Positions 41,904 through 49,598 of a stretch of 64,000 bases of DNA are shown here, one piece after another. A program made the translations under genes and the position numbers. The notes under the pieces are model-generated. The model made no database searches. It worked only from the letters and a program-made list of their open reading frames with translations, and was not told the DNA's origin. Positions within the stretch are counted from its first letter, which is position 1. Every line of letters starts with the position of its first letter. The DNA comes from VRUE01 sp963824215 (GTDB lineage: Bacteria > Actinomycetota > Thermoleophilia > Solirubrobacterales > 70-9), in contig CAWGOE010000001.1 in the NCBI GenBank assembly GCA_963824215.1, positions 868,001 through 932,000 of the forward strand. Direction: 5' to 3'.

Positions 41904-42575
41904 ATGCCGTCACGGGAAAAAGGGGGGATGCGGGGAAAGCCATCGCCGAAGCGGTCGATCTCGACCAGACGCCCCGCACTATCCCGCGAGTTCATTGCCG
42001 AGCACAAGCAGCGCCGCATCATGGACGCTCTGGCCGAGCTGACCGCCGAGCAGGGATATGAGGCGACGAAGATCTCCGACATCGTCAAGCGGGCCGGCGT
42101 CGCCCGCAAAACTCTGTACGACAATTTCGAAGGCAAGGAGGAGGTTTTCCTTGCTGCTTTCGACGCGGCGCGCGATGAGGTTCTACGCCGGGTCGAGGAA
42201 GGCACGACCCCGGATGACGGCGCAGATGAGGGTGGCTGGCAGCAGCGAGTAGAAGGGGGGCTTGCCGCCTTTCTTGCCTACGTGGCTGAGCAGCCGACGC
42301 TGGCGCGGATGTGCATGATCGAGGCGCTTCAGGCAACACCGGCCACAGCCGAGCGCTACGAAGATGCGGATAGGGCCTTTGTCGAGCTGACGAGGAAGGT
42401 GTTGCCAAAGGACAAGCGGGTGCCGGACACGATCGCGGAATCGCTGGTGGGCGGCGTTGCCTGGATTGTCCGCCGGCAGATCGATCGCGGCGAGGCGGAG
42501 CATGCCGAAGACCTGCTGCCGGAGCTGACAGAGTTCATGCTGGCGCCCTATCTGGACGCCGCCGTGCCCGAGTAG
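41904..42575 (+). CDS. TetR-family regulator (2)
   Basis: A 223-residue TetR protein. After a basic leader, the HTH reads RRIMDALAELTAEQGYEATK, ISDIVKRAGVARKTLYDNFE and GKEEVFLAAFD. ATG 41904 fits the TATCCT hexamer. Followed 52 bp later by a third TetR gene in the same direction; the two share about the same N-terminal ALSREFIAE motif, so they are paralogues. Confidence 0.89.
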   Translation: MPSREKGGMRGKPSPKRSISTRRPALSREFIAEHKQRRIMDALAELTAEQGYEATKISDIVKRAGVARKTLYDNFEGKEEVFLAAFDAARDEVLRRVEEGTTPDDGADEGGWQQRVEGGLAAFLAYVAEQPTLARMCMIEALQATPATAERYEDADRAFVELTRKVLPKDKRVPDTIAESLVGGVAWIVRRQIDRGEAEHAEDLLPELTEFMLAPYLDAAVPE

Positions 42576-42627
42576 GGCGGGTCCCAGCAGACAAGAAGCG
42601 CTTAGCGCTGGCAGACTTTAGTACTGC

Positions 42628-43266
42628 ATGAAGCCGCTGCCACGTGGTCGCCACGGCCTGTCGCGTGAGTTCATCGCCGAGAACCAGCGCGAGCGGCTCT
42701 TGGCCGCGATCGCCGATTCGCTCGACGAGTACGGATACGACGGCACGACTGTCGCCGCGATCAGCGGCCGGGCAGGGGTCTCCAAGAGCGACTTCTACCA
42801 GCACTTTGAAAGCAAGGATGAGTGCTTCCTCGCCGCCTACGACGACGCTGTCGAGCGTCTGCGCGCCGACGTCGTCAGCGCTTGCGCCGGCGAGGATGAG
42901 TGGGCGGCTGGTGTCTGCGCCGGGCTCGGCGCCGCTCTTGGGGGGCTGGCCGCCAAGCCGGGACAGGCGAACCTGCTGCTCGTCGAGGGCCTGCGTGCCG
43001 GACCCGGGGTCTACGGCCGCTTTCAGGGCGCCGTTGAGAGCTTCGTCCCTTACTTGCGCGATGGGGCCCCTGTCGGGAAGAGCGCGGGACGCCCCCCGGC
43101 GGCGGCCGACGAGGCGGTGATGGGTGGGATCGCATCGTTGCTTGGTCGCCGGGTATTGGCCGGCGAAGCGAGCCACCTGCGCCGATTCTTCCCGGAACTT
43201 GCCGAGTTTGCGCTGACTCCGTACCTCGGCAGCGCCGAGGCGCGCCGCATAATCTCAACTAGATGA
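42628..43266 (+). CDS. TetR-family regulator (3)
   Basis: A 212-residue TetR protein with HGLSREFIAENQRERLLAAI, IADSLDEYGYDGTTVAAISG and RAGVSKSDFYQHFESKDECF. Its TGA overlaps the ATG of the dCTP deaminase-like gene (ATGA), so regulator and enzyme are translationally coupled, although no functional link is known. Third TetR within 2.3 kb. Confidence 0.89.
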   Translation: MKPLPRGRHGLSREFIAENQRERLLAAIADSLDEYGYDGTTVAAISGRAGVSKSDFYQHFESKDECFLAAYDDAVERLRADVVSACAGEDEWAAGVCAGLGAALGGLAAKPGQANLLLVEGLRAGPGVYGRFQGAVESFVPYLRDGAPVGKSAGRPPAAADEAVMGGIASLLGRRVLAGEASHLRRFFPELAEFALTPYLGSAEARRIISTR

Positions 43267-44480
43267 CCGACTCCCAATTAGCGGGCGCCGCGTCCGAGCT
43301 GCGCGGTGCGACGGTGGACGGGGTACTGCCCTCTCAGGCGCTGAGCGAGGCGATCACTGCCGAATGGATCGGCTCGGGCGACTACCGGATCCGCCCCGAG
43401 GCGGTCCAGCCCGCGAGCATCGATCTGCGTTTGGGCGACTTCGCCTGGGCGCTGCGCTGCAGTTTCCTGCCCGATGTCGAGTCGACCGTCGAGGAGAAGA
43501 TCGAGGGCCTCGCCTTTCAGAAAGTCGATCTCCGTGACGGCGCTGTGCTTGAGCGCGACCGTCCCTATCTGGTGCCGTTGATCGAGGAGCTGGCGCTGCC
43601 GGACGACGTGCGAGCCAAGGCCAACCCGAAGAGCTCGACCGGGCGGCTGGACGTATTCACCCGGGTGCTGACCGACCGTCACCACCGTTTCGACGAGATC
43701 CGCCCCGGCTATCACGGCCGCCTCTACTTGGAGGTCGTGCCGCGCTCCTTTGCGATCCAGGTGCAGAGTGGGCTCTCGCTGAACCAGCTGCGGCTGGCGC
43801 GTGGCGACGTGCGGCTGGGCGATGCCGAGATCCGCGCCCTGCAAAGTGAGTTTCCCCTGCTCTACCTCGACTCGCACGCGCTGCGCGAGTCGGAGCTGGC
43901 GCTGGCCGAGGGTCTCTTCCTCAGCGTCGACCTCTCTGGCCCAAGCGACCGGATCGTCGGCTACCGGGCGAAGAAGAACAGCCTGCCGATCGACCTCTCG
44001 CGCATTCGCGCCTACCGCTGGACCGACTACTGGGACCCGGTCTATCCCGAGCCCGGTGGAAAGATCGTGCTCGAGCCGGAGATCTTCTACCTGCTGCTAT
44101 CGGCCGAGGGGGTCTGCATTCCACCTCAGATCGCCGCCGAGATGATGGCCTACGACCCGACGGCGGGAGAGCTGCGCACCCACTACGCCGGTTTCTTCGA
44201 CCCCGGCTTTGGCTATGACCCGGTCGGCGGCCGCCACGGCAGTCGCGCCGCGCTCGAGGTCCGCGCTCGCGACGTGTCCTTCATGGTCGAGCACCGCCAG
44301 CCGGTCTGCAAGCTGGCGCTGGAGCGAACCAGCTCGCCGGCCGAGCGCCTCTACGGGGAAGAGCTTGGGTCGAATTACCAGGGGCAGGTGACGATGCTCA
44401 GCAAGCATTTTGAGGAGCACGCCGGCGGGGGAGGGGCGGCGGTCACCCCTCCCGAAACGCTCGGCGGGAGCCTCGCTTGA
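43263..44480 (+). CDS. 2'-Deoxycytidine 5'-triphosphate deaminase-like protein (DCD_N type)
   Basis: A 405-residue protein with two dUTPase-like beta-barrel domains, as in the long DCD_N-containing dCTP deaminases rather than the ~190-residue Dcd. Seen: VQPASIDLRLGDFAWALRC near residue 49, RAKANPKSSTGRLDVFTRVL near residue 118, and a second copy with PGFGYDP and SRAALEVRARDVSFMVEH near residue 330. It would make dUTP from dCTP for dTMP synthesis. The last ~20 residues (AGGGGAAVTPPETLGGSLA) come from the left arm and loop of the palindrome at 44430 and are not part of the fold. Confidence 0.87.
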   Translation: MTDSQLAGAASELRGATVDGVLPSQALSEAITAEWIGSGDYRIRPEAVQPASIDLRLGDFAWALRCSFLPDVESTVEEKIEGLAFQKVDLRDGAVLERDRPYLVPLIEELALPDDVRAKANPKSSTGRLDVFTRVLTDRHHRFDEIRPGYHGRLYLEVVPRSFAIQVQSGLSLNQLRLARGDVRLGDAEIRALQSEFPLLYLDSHALRESELALAEGLFLSVDLSGPSDRIVGYRAKKNSLPIDLSRIRAYRWTDYWDPVYPEPGGKIVLEPEIFYLLLSAEGVCIPPQIAAEMMAYDPTAGELRTHYAGFFDPGFGYDPVGGRHGSRAALEVRARDVSFMVEHRQPVCKLALERTSSPAERLYGEELGSNYQGQVTMLSKHFEEHAGGGGAAVTPPETLGGSLA

Positions 44481-44502
44481 GTGGGGTGACCGCCGCCCCT
44501 CC
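44430..44502. repeat. 20-bp perfect palindrome across gene junction
   Basis: Arms 44430-44449 (GGAGGGGCGGCGGTCACCCC) and 44483-44502 are exact reverse complements, with a 33-nt loop containing TCCCG...CGGGA. The left arm and loop encode the C-terminal tail of the deaminase and include its stop codon; the right arm contains the GTG that could start ytoQ at 44486. Confidence 0.9.
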
Positions 44503-44957
44503 GGCACGCAGCTGGCTGGTTTATCTCGCTGGGGATTCATTCGGATTGGCGGGAGCGGATCGAAGCTGGGGTGCGTGAGGCAGGACTGCCGATTTCGTTT
44601 TCAGCGCCAGTTACGGATCACGCCGCGTCCGACGACGCGGGCGTCGGCACGTTGGGGGAGGAGGGTGAGCCGTTTTGGCGGGATCACATGGGTGCGGGCG
44701 TCAATGCGATCCGCACCCAGACCCTGATTCGGGCGGCCGACGTGGTCGTCGTCCGCTTCGGCGACAAGTACCGGCAGTGGAACGCGGCCTTCGACGCCGG
44801 CTACGCCGCTGCCCTCGACAAGCCATACATCACCCTGCACGACGCCGAGCTCGACCATGCGCTGAAGGAGGTCGATCGGGCCGCGCAGGGCACTGCCCGC
44901 ACGCCCGAGCAGGTCGTTGCCGTGCTGCGCTACGTGGTCGCCGGCAAGCTGCCGTAG
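44486..44957 (+). pseudogene. ytoQ: YtoQ-family protein gene with N-terminal frameshift
   Basis: From 44535 the frame encodes a YtoQ protein: IHSDWRERIEAGVREAGLPI, PVTDHAASDDAGV, ADVVVVRFGDKYRQWNAAFD and HALKEVDRAA, ending at TAG 44957. The expected N-terminus SWLVYLAG is in another frame, 44510-44533, opened by GTG 44486 in the palindrome. Family sequence needs YLAGE-IHSDW, so two bases are missing (or one is extra) at 44534. Without repair the only start in the second frame is GTG 44571, giving a 128-residue truncated protein. Function of YtoQ is unknown; it resembles nucleoside 2-deoxyribosyltransferase-like folds. Confidence 0.82.
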
Positions 44958-45002
44958 CGGTCCGCCGATTGGGCGAACTCCCCAGTGCGCCCAGTTGCTT
45001 GC

Positions 45003-45194
45003 CTATAAGTCGCTGATAACTATCTGGTGGATGCGAGCCTGAGACAGGCCCGCCGCTTTTGCGACTTGCTGCTGCGTGTGCCCCTGCTCGACCGCTTCGC
45101 GGATCAGCCGGTTTCGCTTGGGGTGCAGCTTCTCGGTGCGGCGGATTTCGTCCCTTATGTGGCGAAGCTGGGGCAGCGGGTTTTGGCCTGCCAC
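45003..45194 (-). CDS. Small HTH protein, 63 aa
   Basis: Starts at GTG 45194 with a strong RBS (AAGGAG, 5 nt spacing). Sequence begins MAGQNPLPQLRHIRDEIRRT, then NRLIREAVEQGHTQQQVAKA and AGLSQARIHQIV, a helix-turn-helix of the kind found in short sigma-70-like or XRE-like actinobacterial proteins preceded by a charged helix. No partner gene is evident. Role unknown; possibly antitoxin-like or regulatory. Confidence 0.75.
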   Translation of the reverse strand: MAGQNPLPQLRHIRDEIRRTEKLHPKRNRLIREAVEQGHTQQQVAKAAGLSQARIHQIVISDL

Positions 45195-45370
45195 TCCATC
45201 TCCTTGAAGCTACGCGCTCTCCTCTTTGCCATTGGACTCTCTGTTCGTAGCACAGTGGCATTGCTCCATGAGGCTGGATTGCCTGATCGGATAGACATTT
45301 TGGCCGGAGCGTGACAGCTGGGTAAGCGGCGCCTTTTCCTGTCTCCGCGCGTTCTCGATGCGATCACGGG

Positions 45371-45376
45371 TAGGTT
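45371..45376 (+). promoter_or_regulatory. -10 hexamer TAGGTT of NTF2-like gene
   Basis: Six nt before ATG 45383; leaderless spacing. Confidence 0.45.
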
Positions 45377-45382
45377 GTCGCG

Positions 45383-45871
45383 ATGGGAGCAGAGGCAAAC
45401 CAGGAGACGATCGAGCGCTTCTACGCGGCCTTCGGCCAGTGCAACGGCGCTGCGATGACCGCTTGTTACGCGCCCGACGCCCACTTCTTCGACCCTGCGT
45501 TCGGCGATCTGCACGGCGCCGACATCGGCGCGATGTGGCGGATGCTGACCAGCCGCGCCACCGATCTGAAGATCGAGCTCCACGAGCACGAGGCGGACGA
45601 TGAGACCGGCTCGGCCCACTGGATCGCCCGCTACACCTTCTCGACCGGCCGCCCCGTGGTCAACGACATCCAGGCCAAGCTCCGCTTCTCCGCGGACGGC
45701 CTGATCGTCGACCACGTCGACGATTTCGACTTCCGCGCCTGGGCAAAGCAGGCGCTGGGGCCAAGCGGCCACCTGGTCGCCCTGCTGCCGCCGCTGCGAA
45801 GGAAAGCCCGCGCCAAAGCACTGGACCAGCTCGAGCAGTTCAAGCGCGACGAGACGGGCTCCAGCCTCTAG
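45383..45871 (+). CDS. NTF2-like (SnoaL-type) protein
   Basis: A 162-residue NTF2-like protein: ETIERFYAAFGQCNGAAMTA, YAPDAHFFDPAFGDLHGADI, then HWIARYTFSTGRPVVNDIQA and VDHVDDFDFRAWAKQALG. The C-terminal helix is longer than in the protein at 38309. Function unknown; typical of small hydrolases, isomerases or stress proteins. Lies directly upstream of the LexA-boxed radical SAM gene but ends before the box, so not obviously in that unit. Confidence 0.84.
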   Translation: MGAEANQETIERFYAAFGQCNGAAMTACYAPDAHFFDPAFGDLHGADIGAMWRMLTSRATDLKIELHEHEADDETGSAHWIARYTFSTGRPVVNDIQAKLRFSADGLIVDHVDDFDFRAWAKQALGPSGHLVALLPPLRRKARAKALDQLEQFKRDETGSSL

Positions 45872-45898
45872 TTCAGCGCAGCCCTGTCTGCAGCTGTG

Positions 45899-45912
45899 CG
45901 AACATATGTTCG
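45899..45912. promoter_or_regulatory. LexA-type SOS box upstream of radical SAM gene
   Basis: CGAACATATGTTCG is a perfect palindrome and an exact fit to the Gram-positive LexA (DinR) consensus. It ends one base before ATG 45914. Confidence 0.88.
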
Positions 45913-45913
45913 T

Positions 45914-47002
45914 ATGCGCTGGGATGAGCAGAAGGTCGAGAACGATCTCCGCTTGCCGGGAGTCGGCGATGGGACGGTGGTTCGAACGTTCGATGCGCCG
46001 GAGGCGATGGGGATCAACTTCCACGAGGTTCGTGCCCGGTCGGCGCTGAACCACGTTCCCGGTGGTCGTTATGGCTTCAGCTGGACGATCAATCCTTTCC
46101 GAGGATGCACCCATGCCTGCACTTTTTGCTTCGCTCGGCGCACGCACACCTATCTCGATCTCGACGCTGGCCGGGACTTCGAGCGGGAGATTGTGGTCAA
46201 GGTCAACGTGCCCGAGCTGCTGCGGGCGGAGCTGGCGCGGCCCAGCTGGAAGCGCGACCTGGTTGCCCTGGGCACCAACACCGATCCCTACCAGTGGGTC
46301 GAGAGCCGCTACCGCTTCATGCCCGAGATCCTCGCGGAGCTGGAGGCCGCCGAAACCCCCGTCTCGGTCCTAACCAAGTCGCCCCTGCTGCTCCGCGACA
46401 TAGACCTCTATGAGCAAATGGCAAAGCGCCTACCAGTCTCAGTCAACCTCTCCATCCCCACCCTCGACGAAGAGGCCTGGCGAGCCACCGAGCCCCACAC
46501 CCCCAGCCCTACGGCTCGTCTTGACGCGGTAGCCGAGCTGCGCAAGCGCGGCATCGACTCCGGAGTCCTGATCGCTCCCCTGATGCCGGGCATAAACGAC
46601 GACCCCGCCCAAGTCCAACCGATCATCGACCGAGCAAGAGAAGCCGACGCCACCTTCCTCGGCGGCGTAGCCCTCCACCTACGCGACGAGGTAAAGGACG
46701 TCTTCTTCGCTTGGCTAGAAGCAAAACGCCCCGATCTGCTGCCCAGGTACGAGCAGCTCTACAGAGGGCGTTCCTACATGCACGCCGAGCAGCGCAAACG
46801 AGCTACGCGAGCCGTCCGCGGCTGGGGGAGAAGCAGCAGAAGAAAGAGGGCGCCTCTGCCGGGGGGTGGCGCGGTAGGGGGTACCACCCCCGAGGAAGCT
46901 TTAGCTACCGGAGGGGGTGGTGGGTCCCCTGCCGTGACAGGGCCCGCCGGCCCAGGGGAGATCGCGCCGACAGGACCCGCCGGCCAGGTGCCCCTGTTCT
47001 AG
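45914..47002 (+). CDS. Rv2578c-family radical SAM protein
   Basis: A 362-residue radical SAM protein. The iron-sulfur motif CTHACTFCFAR near residues 64-74 fits CxxxCxxC, followed by TYLDLDAGRDFEREIVVK and VALGTNTDPYQWVESRYRF, as in spore photoproduct lyase-like and Rv2578c proteins. The start MRW and end PLF match the M. tuberculosis homologue, as I recall it. A Gly-rich insertion near residues 305-355 is encoded by palindromic and tandem sequence at 46860-46990. The exact LexA box at 45899 points to SOS control; from memory Rv2578c is also in the mycobacterial LexA regulon. Substrate not known; a DNA repair role is inferred. Confidence 0.9.
   Translation: MRWDEQKVENDLRLPGVGDGTVVRTFDAPEAMGINFHEVRARSALNHVPGGRYGFSWTINPFRGCTHACTFCFARRTHTYLDLDAGRDFEREIVVKVNVPELLRAELARPSWKRDLVALGTNTDPYQWVESRYRFMPEILAELEAAETPVSVLTKSPLLLRDIDLYEQMAKRLPVSVNLSIPTLDEEAWRATEPHTPSPTARLDAVAELRKRGIDSGVLIAPLMPGINDDPAQVQPIIDRAREADATFLGGVALHLRDEVKDVFFAWLEAKRPDLLPRYEQLYRGRSYMHAEQRKRATRAVRGWGRSSRRKRAPLPGGGAVGGTTPEEALATGGGGGSPAVTGPAGPGEIAPTGPAGQVPLF
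46874..46921. repeat. GC-rich inverted repeat inside radical SAM gene
   Basis: ACCACCCCC (46883-46891) pairs with GGGGGTGGT (46913-46921); GGTA...TACC lies around it. Followed by two near-identical 17-mers (46936-46952 and 46970-46986, one mismatch) encoding TGPAG twice. Adds a Pro/Gly-rich linker near the C-terminus without breaking the frame. Confidence 0.75.
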
Positions 47003-47949
47003 TCCCCTTGGTCGAGTAGGTCGAAGGTGCACTCCTTGGGATCTTTGTCGTCCCGGAACCTGCGGAATCTCGCCCCATGCCGGATCCGACCCGATGCGGC
47101 GTGGTCGTAGCCGACTTCGATCACCAGCTCCGGCCGCAGCGCCACCCACTCCAGATCCCGCCCACCGGTCCACCTACTCGGCTCCGCGGTTCCGCTGTCA
47201 CCAGTCTCAAGCGGCGCCAGCATCTCCCGCATCGCGCGTTTCGCCGACATGCTGAAGCCGGAGATATGCCCGACCGAGCGGAGGTCGTCGCCGTCGTAGA
47301 GGCCGAGGATCAGGGAGCCGACGGTGCCCTCCTCTTTGCCCGGGCGCCAACCCATGACGACGCAGTCGATCTCGCGCTCGCGCTTGACCTTGGCCATACC
47401 TTTGCGCTTGCCCGGGAGGTAGACAGCATCGAGCTGCTTGGCCATCACCCCCTCCGTGGTGCGTAGCCACTGCTCGGCCTGCTCGGGATCACCGCTCAGC
47501 TTGCTGGTCTCGACCCCGGTTCGCTCCGCAAGCGCGTCGAGCCGCTTGCGCCGCTCTCCGAACGGCGTCTCGATCAGAGCCTCGTCCTCCTCCGCAAGCA
47601 GGTCGAAGGCGATGTAGTCGGCCGGGATCTCGTTGGACAGCAGGTCGATCCGCGAGGCGGCCGGGTGGATGCGTTCCTGCAGCGCGTCAAATTCGAGCTT
47701 GCCACCAGAATCGCGGATGACCAGCTCGCCGTCGAGCACGTAGCGCCCTGGGCTGAAGCTCAGCTCAGGGAAGTAGCGGGTCAGGTCTTTGCCCCCGCGC
47801 GACTGGATGTAGGCGCCCTCGCCGTCGACGAAGACGATTGCGCGGAAGCCGTCGAGCTTCTGCTCATAGGCCCACTCCTCGCCTTCGGGGAGCTGTTTGC
47901 GGGTCAGTGCAAGCTGCGGCTTGATCGGCGGGCGGAGGGGGAGCGTCAC
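46999..47949 (-). CDS. ATP-dependent DNA ligase (LigC/LigD ligase-domain type)
   Basis: Seals nicks using ATP. The 316-residue protein has nucleotidyltransferase motif I EQKLDGFRAIV near residue 29 with the lysine to be adenylated, SRGGKDLTRYFPEL near residue 50, YVLDGELVI near 70 (motif III region) and MAKQLDAVYLPGKRKGMAKV near 168 (motifs IV-V), then an OB fold. No primase or nuclease domain, so like LigC or the ligase part of LigD. Overlaps the ABC ATPase stop (GTGA), so it is the last gene of the peptide transporter operon. Tail-to-tail overlap with the radical SAM gene by 4 bp. Confidence 0.92.
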   Translation of the reverse strand: MTLPLRPPIKPQLALTRKQLPEGEEWAYEQKLDGFRAIVFVDGEGAYIQSRGGKDLTRYFPELSFSPGRYVLDGELVIRDSGGKLEFDALQERIHPAASRIDLLSNEIPADYIAFDLLAEEDEALIETPFGERRKRLDALAERTGVETSKLSGDPEQAEQWLRTTEGVMAKQLDAVYLPGKRKGMAKVKREREIDCVVMGWRPGKEEGTVGSLILGLYDGDDLRSVGHISGFSMSAKRAMREMLAPLETGDSGTAEPSRWTGGRDLEWVALRPELVIEVGYDHAASGRIRHGARFRRFRDDKDPKECTFDLLDQGD

Positions 47950-49598
47950 GCTCTGGAGTTTGCCCGACGGGCGTGGCTCTCGCGCGGATCAGGGACCGGA
48001 ACCGCGGCAAGGAGTTTCTTCGTGTAGGCAGCAGTCGGCCGCTCGCAGACCTGGTCGGCGGGGCCCTGCTCGACGATCTTGCCTTCGTGCATGACGGCGA
48101 TCCGGTCCGAGACATGGCGAACGACGCCGATGTCGTGGGCGATGAAGACGTAGGTGAGACCGAAATCGTCCTGTAGGTCGGCGAGCAGGTCGAGGATCTG
48201 GGCCCGGATCGAGACGTCGAGGGCCGAGACCGGCTCGTCGGCGACGATCAGCTTCGGCCGCAGGGCGAGGGCGCGGGCAATTCCGATCCGCTGCCGCTGC
48301 CCGCCGGAGAACTCGTGCGGGTAGCGCTGGTAGTGCTCGGGCGCCAGTCCGACCCGCTCGAGCAGCTCTTGTACCTGGGTGCGTAGCTCGGCACCCGACG
48401 CACGGCCCTGGAGGCGCAGCGGCTCGCCGACGATCTGACCGATCCGCTTGCGCGGGTTGAGCGAGGCGTAGGGGTCCTGGAAGACCATCTGCATCTCGGC
48501 CCGCAGCGGCCGCATCTCACGGCGCGAGAGACCGGCGATCTCGTGTCCCTCGAAGCGGACCGAGCCCGAGGTCGGCGCCGACAGCTGCAGCACGGTCCGC
48601 GACAGGGTCGACTTGCCACTGCCCGACTCGCCCACCAGGCCGAGGGTCTCGCCCTTGGCGACACTGAAGCTGACCCCGTCCACCGCCCGCACCCGCTCGA
48701 CCTCGCGTTCGACCAGCAGCCCTCGCTTGACCGGGAAGTGCTTGACCAGGTCGGTGACCTCGAGCAGCGGCCCGTCCCCGCGACTTGGGCGCAGCGGCGC
48801 TGCCTCGTCGAGCCGGACGACGGCGTCGAGCAGCTTGCGCGTGTAGGGGTCTTTTGGCGAGTAGAAGATCTCGTCTAGACCGCCGCCCTCGACGATCTTT
48901 CCCCCGTGCATAACCAGCACCCGGTCGGCGACCTCCGCGACGACGCCGAGGTCGTGGGTGATCAGGATCGTCGCCAGGTCGCGTTCGCGGTGCAGGCGCC
49001 GCAGCAGCTCGAGGATCTGCGCCTGCACGGTCACGTCGAGCGCGGTCGTCGGCTCGTCGGCGATCAACACCCGCGGCTCGAGCGACAGCGCCATCGCGAT
49101 CATCGCCCGTTGCCGCATCCCGCCTGAGAATTCGTGTGGGTAGGCGTCGACCCTCCGCTGCGGATCTCGGATGCCAACCGCACCGAGCAGCTCGACGGCA
49201 AGCTCGCGGGCCTCGGCCTTGCCCGTCTGCGGCCGGTGCGCGCGGATCGCCTCGACGATCTGTGCCCCGACGCGGTAGACCGGGTTCAGCGAGGTCATCG
49301 GGTCCTGGAAGACCATCGCGATCCCCGCGCCGCGCACCTTGCGCAGCTCAGCTTCGCCGGCGCCGATCAGCTCCCGCCCCTCGAATCGCGCCGAGCCGTC
49401 GATGCGTGCATTGCGCGAGCCGGTGAGGCCGAGGATCGCCTGCGCGGTCGCGCTCTTGCCCGAGCCCGACTCGCCGACGATCGCCAGCACCTCGCCGGGG
49501 GCGAGGTCGAAGGAGACGCCGTCGACCGCCTCGACCCCGCCGTCTTCGGTAGCGAAGCGGACGCGCAGATCCCTCACGCTGAGCAGGACCTCGCTCAC
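47946..49598 (-). CDS. Oligopeptide ABC transporter, fused two-domain ATPase (DppD-DppF)
   Basis: A 550-residue protein with two complete ATPase domains. Each has a Walker A GESGSGKS (residues about 39 and 325), a signature loop FSGGMRQR / FSGGQRQR and a Walker B ending DEP (IADEPTTALD, VADEPVSALD). The first half is DppD/OppD-like and the second DppF/OppF-like; both carry the C-terminal extension (YTRKLL, YTKKLL) of peptide importers. Fusion of the pair is common in actinobacteria. GTG 49598 overlaps the permease stop. Powers uptake of peptides bound by the downstream-annotated lipoprotein. Confidence 0.93.
   Translation of the reverse strand: MSEVLLSVRDLRVRFATEDGGVEAVDGVSFDLAPGEVLAIVGESGSGKSATAQAILGLTGSRNARIDGSARFEGRELIGAGEAELRKVRGAGIAMVFQDPMTSLNPVYRVGAQIVEAIRAHRPQTGKAEARELAVELLGAVGIRDPQRRVDAYPHEFSGGMRQRAMIAMALSLEPRVLIADEPTTALDVTVQAQILELLRRLHRERDLATILITHDLGVVAEVADRVLVMHGGKIVEGGGLDEIFYSPKDPYTRKLLDAVVRLDEAAPLRPSRGDGPLLEVTDLVKHFPVKRGLLVEREVERVRAVDGVSFSVAKGETLGLVGESGSGKSTLSRTVLQLSAPTSGSVRFEGHEIAGLSRREMRPLRAEMQMVFQDPYASLNPRKRIGQIVGEPLRLQGRASGAELRTQVQELLERVGLAPEHYQRYPHEFSGGQRQRIGIARALALRPKLIVADEPVSALDVSIRAQILDLLADLQDDFGLTYVFIAHDIGVVRHVSDRIAVMHEGKIVEQGPADQVCERPTAAYTKKLLAAVPVPDPRESHARRANSRA

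Noticed and set aside
45982..45993. TCGAACGTTCGA as a third LexA box
   Set aside because: Perfect palindrome but without the 4-bp spacer between GAAC and GTTC, and it is inside a coding region.
45155..46147. Minus-strand ORF containing MSIRSGNPASWSNATVLRTE
   Set aside because: Mostly antisense to the NTF2-like and radical SAM genes; the plausible HTH gene in this area is in another frame at 45003-45194.
46436..46720. AT-richer codon use in the radical SAM gene as sign of transfer
   Set aside because: The stretch is short and the family sequence is continuous and matches the expected protein; local codon drift is a sufficient explanation.
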